A stretch of 25,852 nucleotides of DNA from Larix sibirica (Eukaryota; Streptophyta; Pinopsida; Pinales; Pinaceae). The position numbers and the translations under genes are program-made. The stretch is from positions 1 to 25,852 of the forward strand of contig NWUY0304139064.1 of NCBI GenBank assembly GCA_004151065.3. Direction: 5' to 3'. Each line of letters begins with the position of its first letter. Within the stretch, counting starts at the first letter, position 1. Shown here one piece after another: positions 19,035-25,852 of this stretch. Below the pieces are notes generated by a model. That model saw only the letters and a program-made list of their open reading frames with translations, did no database searches and had not been told where the DNA came from.

Positions 19035-19163
19035 CCGGTGCTCGTTCCTGCCTGATGGGAGCGTAAAGCAGGTCGGGCAATAGCATAAGGAAGGAGACAG
19101 GTTGTTTCGGTAACGCTCAATAACCAGGCTCCTTTGTTGGACTCCTCCCTGATCTCTTCTTTG
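19035..19163 (+). repeat. Dispersed repeat family B, copy 3
   Basis: It opens with 'ccggtgctcgttcctgcctg' and 'atggga', as in copy 1, and continues with 'gcaatagcataaggaagg', 'ttcggtaacgctcaata' and 'ggctcctttgttgg' then 'actcctccctgatctcttc', as in copy 2. It therefore joins the left half of copy 1 to the right half of copy 2. Confidence 0.8.
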
Positions 19164-19264
19164 AAGCAAGGCTATTTCAAGCAGGCTATTTGAACCAGGG
19201 CTTGAATCTTTTGGAACCAGGACAATATGAACCAGAGCTATTTAAGCAGGGCTCCTATTTCAAC
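19162..19264 (+). repeat. Degenerate array of 'gaaccagggctattt'
   Basis: Six or so units of 15-18 bp: 'caaggctatttcaag', 'caggctatttgaac', 'cagggcttgaatctttt', 'ggaaccaggacaatat', 'gaaccagagctatttaag' and 'cagggctcctatttcaac'. It follows family B copy 3 without a gap. No coding frame is preserved. Confidence 0.78.
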
Positions 19265-20595
19265 AGCGTTTATTTATCCCCCGGTATCGGCTATCATCGG
19301 GGCAGCTCAATGACTTTGTATCCACTAAAGTTGTGTGTACTTAGGAAGGAATGGGTTGGGTGCTAAGGATTACTTACTATTTTATTGGCTGGGAAAATGT
19401 AACTTCCTTGCCCTTGGAAGGACAGCTCGTTCCTCGCTCTTTTTAGGACGTTTACCTAGGATTTAAGGTGTCATTTACAAGCATTGCTGCCAATCATTTT
19501 AGTTATTGCCGGCCTTAAGGTTAAATTGTCGAGAGTCGCCAGGAGTAAATGACTTGTCACAAGGAAGGGCAGTTGATGGCCGATCACATCGCCGATTGAT
19601 GATCATGCCCAGCCGAGAGACCAACCCAACCACCTATTTTAGAAATAAAAGATTGGTTTGGCCAATTTCAACATCTCCATATGGGTTCCAGAACTCTATT
19701 TTGTCAATAGGGAGCGAACAAACTCAATTTATCTTTAATAATTACCATAGCCTTTGCCCTGAGCGCCACAATCCTCAAGTAAAAGCAAGGTACAAGCCAC
19801 TTGATCGGACGCTAGGAGATAAAGGGTAAAAACACTTCTTGTTCAATATAAATAGGGCTGGTTTCCTCTCGAAACGTTCGTTAGCCAGGAGCTTTTCAAT
19901 GCACGACCCACCCAAATAGGGGTATGTTGTTATATACTCCCAAATTATTAATTTGATGCGATGTCCCTTCCCTTCCATGTTAAAAAACAGCCTTTAATTT
20001 GAGGGCTGCAATAAAAAGAAAATATGTATGTCTATCCAGCAATCAGCTACTGGGCTGTATAAAGGGCACGGGTCACTGCCATACTTAGAGGGAGTATTCC
20101 CTTACTGTACTTGCTTTTAATGACCTTACTTTGAACCTGGTCAAGTCCTTAGAATACCTTACTTGAACGTGAACGGGCCGCCGCTTTGCAGTTCCAAAGC
20201 GAGTCACTTCAGTAGCAGCCGTTGATCCAGCCAGATACAGCTTTAGATTCTGTCGGAATTGTCGGCGTCGAACCGTCCCCTTAATAAATTTTGTATTCCT
20301 TAACAAAAAGTGTCAGCGCTAATGCAGTTTAAGATGGCGTTTAGGCAAGTAAAGAGAGCTAGCTTAGATCCCCCACCCAATAAGGAAAGGAAACTAGGGA
20401 TAAACAAGTGTAAAATTTCAGAGTGAGTGAGAACCTGCCCTCGCCCTCCTTATGTCATACGTACTTGAAGTGGGAGATTAAGTACTCAAAGGTGGCTTAT
20501 AGTGGCTACCCCGCCTAAGCCTCCTCTAAGTTTCCTGCCTCACTTCCTCTACGCTCTTTGAAGGGTCTAATAAGACTATAACCTAGCGTCGTCTG
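19265..20595. other. No recognisable gene
   Basis: A plus-strand frame at 19506-19829 (107 codons) and a minus-strand frame at 20306-20085 (73 codons, rich in Arg and Lys) have natural-looking composition but no domain I recognise, and no neighbours to support them. The 14-mer 'taagcctcctctaa' at 20516-20529 repeats 16104-16117 exactly. Confidence 0.45.
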
Positions 20596-20943
20596 AAGCC
20601 TTACTTGTCTTTCTAGACCTAACAGTGTGAGTTATAAGCCTTAGCCTTCACTTTACTAACCCTATTTAAGTACGTAGGCCATTTAGCCCTACGGTTCGCC
20701 GAGAGGGAACGGATAATAAGAAGCTCAATTTTGCAAGAACAAAAAAAAAGTATATGCTTATATTACATGGCTAGCCAATGCTTGAAGTAAAAGTTTTTAC
20801 ACAAAAAAGTGAAACATAAGGAAAGGCTTGCTTGACCAAAGGGAGGGCAAGGCGCGCCTAAGTTTTCAAAATTTATTAGCTAATAGTATTTCTCTAGGGC
20901 CTTAGGGCGAGTTACTAAGGCTAAGGCTTGAACTATACAAGTA
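20596..20943. repeat. Degenerate inverted repeat
   Basis: The exact 13-mer 'aagccttagcctt' (20636-20648) is mirrored by its reverse complement at 20917-20929. Around it the arms continue imperfectly: inner 'actttactaaccct' (from 20650) against 'tagggcgagttac' (20903-20915), and outer 'tacttgt' (20602-20608) against 'acaagta' (20937-20943). The loop is about 250 bp. Words of the 'ccttag/ctaagg' kind are also frequent on both sides outside the arms, so the palindrome may have grown from a local motif family. Confidence 0.55.
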
Positions 20944-21790
20944 TGGAACTAAAGCTCAGACTAGAGATAGTACATGAGGGCTTAGTTACATTTACTAGCG
21001 GTAGCAATCTGTAAACCATGAGCTAAAGCAATTAATGACCATTGCTCTTTTTAGCGCTATGCTCTTCGACTAGGAGACAACTTAAGGCCAGAAGCAAGGA
21101 AGTGGTGTCCGTGGAACTTACTAAGGGTAAAGCACTATAGCTTAACTCTATGGCTTTGTCAATAGAGCTAGTACTATAAGGAATATCTCGATAGGCCTTA
21201 GGGGGATTATATATAGTTATTAGTGCTGGACTACAGCTACTAGTTGAAAGTAGTGCTAGTTCTTGATTGACAACATTTTTGAAAGGGCCTGGTCCAACGG
21301 ATGGATAACTGCCTTCGGAATAGTCTTCCTACCGGCACAGGACGGCACCGTAAAGGAACGGGACAACCCGCAGACGCAGAACCGAGACCAGGGGACAAAG
21401 AAAATAGGGAATGATAGCCAAGTACTGCCAGGATGCGAGGTCCTGATTCACGCCCTCGATACCCACGATAAACGCCCTCGATCATACGCCCCCAGTAATA
21501 ATGAATGATTTTGATTGAGTCCGATTGCCCCAGGAAGGAATTAGGATAGCGATAATGCTTGCCTTCGGCAGATGGAATAAAGATGGATGGAAGGAACGAT
21601 ACAATACCCGCGATCACACAGATTACCATAGCGACATAGATTAACAGGGACACATAGAGCTCTACGATACACATATTTGGGAGCCCCAATAAGCCCCATC
21701 ATGAACATTGCTGATAATTTTATATCATTATTATTTATTACTTTTTCCACAACGTTGAAAAGAATGTTCACGCTCACAGCATTCCCGCAT
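20944..21790. other. No recognisable gene; one hydrophobic ORF
   Basis: A minus-strand frame runs from 21689 (TTG) or 21674 (first ATG) to 21240, up to 149 codons. Residues 11-33 form one strong membrane-spanning stretch, and the rest is polar, partly low-complexity (Arg, Gly, Pro, Ser). 'cgccctcgat' occurs twice within it (21451-21460 and 21473-21482). I recognise no family. The frame is longer than most here but remains doubtful. Confidence 0.4.
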
Positions 21791-21888
21791 TAGACCCTAT
21801 ACCCATTTCACCATTACCCTATATTTACCATTCATTACCCTTTCTGTCATACCCTATCACTTATACCCTTTCATTCTTACCCTTTCTC
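21791..21888 (+). repeat. Degenerate 'cattaccct' array
   Basis: At least seven variants in about 100 bp: 'cattagaccct', 'atacccatttcac', 'cattaccctatattta', 'ccattcattaccctttc', 'tcataccctatcac', 'ttataccctttcatt' and 'cttaccctttctc'. The unit is about 12-17 bp. It is strongly pyrimidine-biased on this strand. Confidence 0.8.
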
Positions 21889-21892
21889 TATG

Positions 21893-22125
21893 AAGCAGGT
21901 AGCAAGAATCGAGATCAACAGGTATCAAGTGATGGGTATCGAGATGATAGGGCAGGAAGAGAGGGACGTTATCAGTTTTGAAGGTCGAAAGATCTCGATC
22001 AGCAGTCAGTTCGAAGGATCGGTGGAAGGTCGCAAGGTCTTAATCGGCATTGATTCGGGACAATAGAGACCTCTCAGGCACAGCAAGGTATCAAGTCTCA
22101 GGACAGGATCGGTGGTAAGTTTTGT
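21893..22125 (+). repeat. Degenerate 'atcgagatca / aggtatcaag / ggaaggtcg' array
   Basis: Recurring words are 'atcgagatcaacaggtatca', 'gggtatcgagatgat', 'gaaggtcgaaagatct', 'cgatcagcagtcag', 'gaaggatcggtggaagg', 'tcgcaaggtcttaatcgg', 'aaggtatcaagtctc' and 'aggatcggtggtaag'. Spacing is irregular at 15-35 bp. It adjoins the 'cattaccct' array but uses an unrelated motif. Confidence 0.65.
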
Positions 22126-23117
22126 CTCGCGAAGCAGAATCGTTTTTCGTCAGAGGTATTCTGGCAGGAAGGTCTATGGTTTGTTGCTCTTGTATTAAAT
22201 TTTGTTGGCTGATAATAAAATTATAAGGCTGTCATATACAATCTACTTCATCTAGGGTTGAATATGTGGTTATTTCTCTATTGTTCATGGTTGCACATGA
22301 CTACTTTTCAGTAATCACATGGTTGTGACGGTGCATCTTAAGGGCTATCACTTAATCTTGCACAATCCAAAAATCGGCTATGTGGGGTGTCCCCTTCCTT
22401 CCCTGTGTACCTTAGCGTACTTCCTGTGATTGGTGGATGCGGCATTCGACAGATGTTTCTTGTTTTCGTTACGCCTATATTGGAAGATGTTATCAAGTTA
22501 ATCAATCAAATAAATCAATTGAGTAAATGCCCATCCTGGGATACCTCTCTTCTCACGCACGACACCTGTAAGACTATTTTGGCCCTACTCTCGCATTCAG
22601 TCTCTATAAATCCAAAAATTGGTGGGCAACTATGGACTACTGGCTATGACTGGTACTTATGGACTATGTCTGGCGGATCCTCAACATTGTGAATTAACAT
22701 AATATATAAAGTAGCTTAGCAGAGCTGAAGCGAGGAAGCTAGTTCCCTGAGCTACAGCTAAGCAGCAAGTAATACTCACTTGTTTTTCCACTGGTCTTTA
22801 TTAAACATGTACGTTGACCTTCTTCCTTCTGGTGACCACCACCTCCATAAGCTGGCCTCGACAACTAACTATTGCCAGAAGCTATTCGTAATTTCATTTT
22901 TGACCAGAAAGCTGTCGTGACCTGTTCTCGATCCCCTGTACACAAAAGGAGGTGTGCTTAAACTTATCGTCCAACCCCAGAAAGCAGGTGGTTCTTCTTA
23001 GTTTGTTATCTTTTCCCTATTGAACGTGTTCTTATCTATTGTTTGGTGGAAACTTGGAATGTAGGAAGGAGTTAGGGTAATGAGGGGGCACTAGCTGACC
23101 TGCGTTAATGGCGCTTA
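22126..23117. other. No recognisable gene
   Basis: A plus-strand frame at 22387-22692 (101 codons) has no domain I know. 'tggctatgactgg' at 22641-22653 is an outlying copy of the motif arrayed at 23211-23385. Near 22703-22765, 'gcttagcagagctgaagc' and 'gagctacagctaagcagc' form a loose inverted pair, and a related 'ccctgagctccagcgaag' is near 3236. Confidence 0.5.
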
Positions 23118-23160
23118 CCTAGCCCCTTTCCTGAGGACCTTTCCTTTACGTATGATCATA
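23118..23160 (+). repeat. Dispersed repeat, paired with 14292-14340
   Basis: 'cctgaggacctttccttt' plus 'acgtatgatcat' corresponds to the sequence at 14300-14330. The third relative, an exact 16-mer, is at 23381-23396. Confidence 0.6.
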
Positions 23161-23210
23161 CTCAACGGGTGACTGACTCATATATAAGTAAGTGTAGGAG
23201 CTTCTTGTGA

Positions 23211-23385
23211 TATGGCTGGTATGGTTGTATGACTGGCTATGACCACTGTCTATTGGCAATGACTGATATTATTACTATGACCCTCTGGCGATGTACCGGC
23301 TGGCAATGACCTTCTATATATGCTCGGCTATGACTGATTGGCTATGACTGGTTAGCTAAGGTTAGCTGTGTATAACTGGTGTATG
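23211..23385 (+). repeat. Degenerate 'ggctatgactgg' array
   Basis: About eight variants occur: 'atggctggtatgg', 'tatgactggctatgacca', 'attggcaatgactg', 'actatgaccctctgg', 'ggctggcaatgacc', 'ctcggctatgactgattgg' and 'ctatgactggttagc'. Outlying single copies are at 2090, 8556 and 22641, and inverted at 13098. Read as protein the frame shifts between units, so no peptide repeat is preserved. Confidence 0.82.
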
Positions 23386-23486
23386 ATCCTCAAATGTTTT
23401 TTTTTATACTAATGTATGCTTTGCCTCCGGAGGAGAACCAACAAGTATCCAGAGATCTCCGTTGAGCGTAGCGAGTCGCCTGACAC

Positions 23487-23660
23487 GTGTAAGGTAGGTA
23501 CCCGATCCAATACGGGTAAGGTAACGCGAAAAAAGGTACCCAATCCAAGGTACTGCCGATACTAGATACTCGCCGATCCGAGGTCTACGATCCGAGGTTT
23601 CCGAGACCAGGTAGGTATGATCCAAGGTCTCCGCCGCCCAATAAATGTAAGGTAGGTATT
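23487..23660 (+). repeat. Degenerate 'gtaaggtaggtacccgatcc' array
   Basis: Units include 'gtaaggtaggtacccgatcc' (about 23490), 'gggtaaggtaacgcg', 'aggtacccaatccaaggtac', 'gccgatccgaggtctac', 'gatccgaggtttccgag', 'ggtaggtatgatccaagg' and 'tgtaaggtaggtatt'. The unit is about 15-25 bp, and CpG is frequent within it. Confidence 0.8.
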
Positions 23661-23819
23661 TGAAGAGAAATAGGAAGTTTTGGTATAGGCTTATGTTTAG
23701 GGTAGGAAGCTGCCTAGTTATCCTATTTATTGGATTTGGATGAAACTGTTTAAAATCGAACCATTTCCGCGTGTTTTATCACTAGTGTTCCCATCCCTTG
23801 CATCCATTTACCATTAATT

Positions 23820-24045
23820 TTTTTAGTAAGGTCCTAGCCTAAAAAAATACTAGCCTTTATTTTATCACCGAGCTAAAGGGCAGGAAAGGTCAATCCAACC
23901 AGTAAGGTCCGGGTTAACCCAACTAGTCAAGTTATGGTCAACCCAACTTGTAAGGTCCTGCTTTTATTCTTTCCTTCAAAGAGTTATAGTTCGAAATCTA
24001 AGGTGTTCAAGGTAGGTCCTACCCAGTAAGGTCCTAATCCAGGTT
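23820..24045 (+). repeat. Degenerate 'agtaaggtccnnnncaaccc' array
   Basis: 'agtaaggtcctagcc' (23824 on), 'ggtcaatccaaccagtaagg', 'gggttaacccaactagtcaa', 'ggtcaacccaacttgtaagg' (23937 on) and 'acccagtaaggtcctaatcc' (24018 on). The three central units are about 24-25 bp each and run head to tail at 23887-23958. The motif 'gtaaggt' plus 'atccaa' ties this array to the one at 23487-23660. Confidence 0.82.
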
Positions 24046-24090
24046 CCTATGTTTCTTCCCTCAATAAAAAAGCAATAAACGAGCTAGAAG

Positions 24091-24141
24091 GATTAACGCT
24101 CCTAACTCTACTGATTAACGTTCCATCCTTATTAACGTTCC
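24091..24141 (+). repeat. Three copies of 'gattaacgttcc', about 20 bp apart
   Basis: 'gattaacgctcc' (24091), 'gattaacgttcc' (24113) and 'attaacgttcc' (24131) follow each other with short pyrimidine-rich spacers. Confidence 0.8.
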
Positions 24142-24939
24142 TTTTCTTTGGCTTGCTTCAAGGAAATGTATCGTAACTGACCTCACTTACTTATTGAGTC
24201 AACTTAGGCACGAAGACTCAACGCATGGGATAAAATAGAAGGACTCGCTGAGTAAAGCATCGGATATTTCTGTGAGACGTATTCAATAAATACCAGAGAT
24301 GGTTTCGCCCGTTATCGCGGGGGTAATAAACCCCGGTTTTGAATCTATTTGCTCATAAGCAAGCAATAAGTTGGAAAAATAACTGACGGTTTCCAGAACA
24401 GTTGTCCAGCGCCCTTATGAATTGTTATTCATTACTTTACGAAACCTTATGAATTCTTCCATTGAGTGATTTATTCTATCTTTAATTGCATGTTTTGGGT
24501 GCTCGGAGGTTTCAAGATTTGATGAGTCGGTTGACTTCTAAAATCCGCGACACACAACATAAGGGTTCATAAGGGGCCCGCTCCCCTCTTACTATAATTC
24601 CTCTAATGTAGCAGAGGATTGTAACTCCAGGGGAAGCAATGTAACACACTATGAGGAGAGAATATATTGCGGGAGATCCTAATAATAACCATCTTGTTGC
24701 ATTTGGCACATCTCCGGAGTGATTACAATTTTAGACAGAGATAGCGGTGCTCACAAATAGATTCAAGAATTCACTAAAGAAAAGGAAAGAAGAGAAAAGG
24801 TGTGGTGTACCAATTGCAAGGTAGAACGACATCATGTGAATTAAATCCCTCTACTTAGAAGAGGAGTTGCACGTTGTTATAAAGGCGAAATGTTAACTGA
24901 GAAGGACCCGTAGGGCGCCTTATATAATGAAATTATTCT
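24142..24939. other. No recognisable gene; small G/C hairpin
   Basis: I see no gene. A perfect 5-bp stem ('cgggg' 24318-24322 with 'ccccg' 24331-24335) closes an 8-base loop. It is too short, and lacks a following T-run, to be called a terminator or part of a tRNA. Confidence 0.5.
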
Positions 24940-25240
24940 GGGATTGCTTTAAATGCTTGTTTTAGTGCTCTTTGTTTTGATCCGGGAACTACTATTGGAA
25001 ATGCTGCTTTTGCTACTGGGATTGATGATTGAAATGCTCTTGGAACTGTTGGTCGTTCTGCTGCTTTGACTGCTGGTGCTACTCTACTTACCCGGTTCAA
25101 CAATTAATTGCTGATACAGCGGCTACTTCGACTTATGCTGGAACTGATCCTGGTACTGATCTTATGGCAATGATCTTGGTTCAGCTGGTGCTTATGGGGA
25201 TGCTTGTCGTTCTGCTCCTTCAACGAAGTGCCGAGGATGC
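24940..25240 (+). repeat. Degenerate 'gctgctactggaactgatctt' array
   Basis: Words such as 'gctgctttt', 'gctactgggattgatgattg', 'aatgctcttggaactgttgg', 'ctgctttgactgctgg', 'ggaactgatcctggtactga' and 'tgatcttggttcagctgg' recur about every 12-18 bp over 300 bp. Depending on frame it translates into Leu-rich or into Ala/Gly/Thr-rich low-complexity peptides. The plus-strand open frame at 25029-25295 is a by-product of the repeat. Confidence 0.75.
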
Positions 25241-25852
25241 TTTGACGAATGTTTATCCCCTCGTGTTCTCCATGGGTCCCACCCTCCTATCCTGACGAGT
25301 AGCCTCACCTTCCAAGTTGCATCTCGCTCTCGTCCGATGGTATAATGCCTCTTCCCCCATATGGGTTCACCCCATTATGAGTAGTATCCCCATTCTATAC
25401 TGGAACCCATACTGCTACTCATCATCCCCTTAGGATTAGAAATAGACTAGCTTTTGACAATATAGATGATAATGATAAGGCCTGTAGCTGGGTCTGATTG
25501 ATACGCGAGCTGTGAATGAAGGGTACGTGGTATTGGCAGATGTATCATTTGTAACCCCTATCCATAATAAGTATAAGTCCCCTTTATTTGGCCACTCCTA
25601 CCCGGCCTTCCCTCCCTATCTGTGGACTTTCCCTTCCTAATGATGTTCTTATTTTTAATAAAATAATGGCATTATATATAAATAGTGTTTACATAATATG
25701 ATACCCATCCCCATTTCAATTTGGAGTTACAATCTGCGTTGTATAAATTAATCTTGGCATTACCCACTAGCCCTAGCCAGTGTTTCATTCACATTGTCAT
25801 AGGGTTTTTCTAATAAAGCTAACTGCCAGTCAGACATATAGGATACGGATAT
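25241..25852. other. No recognisable gene; imperfect hairpin
   Basis: I see no gene. 'atgagtagtat' (25377-25387) and 'atactgctactcat' (25409-25422) can pair over 11 bp with a 3-base bulge around a loop of about 21 bases, and each is near a 'gggttc/ggaaccc' word that extends the mirrored appearance. Nothing links it to a gene end. Confidence 0.45.

Noticed and set aside
20685-20710. 'cctacggttcgccgagaggg', reminiscent of group II intron domain V or of an rRNA hairpin
   Set aside because: The paired partner strand and the catalytic triad pattern of domain V are missing, and no exon or maturase sequence adjoins it.
21791-21888. Telomere-like 'accct' repeats
   Set aside because: Units vary from 12 to 17 bp and none matches the plant telomere heptamer in tandem. 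It is an interior degenerate array.
23985-24005. T-loop-like 'gttcgaaatc'
   Set aside because: The bases flanking it cannot form a T-stem, and no other tRNA arms are nearby.
24316-24337. G/C hairpin as a transcription terminator
   Set aside because: The stem is only 5 bp, no T-run follows, and no gene ends beside it.
25029-25295. 88-codon plus-strand ORF with Leu-rich second half as a membrane protein
   Set aside because: It is read from the degenerate 'gctgctactgg' array, which gives hydrophobic or low-complexity peptides in several frames. No independent sign of coding.

Overview
This 25.9 kb window holds no gene that I can recognise as intact. I find no conserved protein gene, rRNA, tRNA, CRISPR array, insertion sequence or bacterial-style operon. 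The one secure identification is a decayed piece of a plant-type Ty3/gypsy LTR retrotransposon on the minus strand (about 10580-12060), running from the tail of RNase H through the whole integrase. A second stretch on the minus strand (5980-6678) looks like an unidentified protein gene broken by three frameshifts.

The best reading of the source is an intergenic part of a large, expanded plant mitochondrial genome, possibly a conifer or other gymnosperm. This is inference. It rests on the plant retroelement scrap lying alone in otherwise gene-free DNA, on many short degenerate dispersed and tandem repeats, on a base composition without strong bias, and on CpG dinucleotides that look frequent by eye, even inside the retroelement, where methylated nuclear DNA would have lost them. 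A gene-poor nuclear region of a plant is the main alternative. No mitochondrial or plastid gene is present to settle it.

Layout: 1-690 is a decayed tandem array with units of roughly 130 bp. From 0.7 to 4.6 kb there is unique sequence plus a small pyrimidine-rich array. From 4.6 to 8 kb lie three of the four copies of a dispersed repeat family (called family A here) and the unidentified broken gene. From 8 to 10.4 kb little is recognisable. From 10.36 to 12.06 kb an A-rich tract is followed by the retroelement. From 12.3 to 15.5 kb two kinds of degenerate array occur, each twice, around the longest open frame in the window (13315-13899). From 16.3 to 19.3 kb are three copies of a second dispersed family (family B), the fourth copy of family A and two short arrays. 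From 20.5 to 21 kb is a degenerate inverted repeat. From 21.8 to 25.2 kb there is a run of unrelated short-unit arrays.

The genes do not work together in any pathway, because none is functional as far as can be seen. The biological interest lies in how such DNA arises: many small islands, each made of variants of its own short motif, suggest local duplication followed by drift, with a few motifs also copied to distant places. The other point of interest is the identity of the broken gene at 5980-6678.
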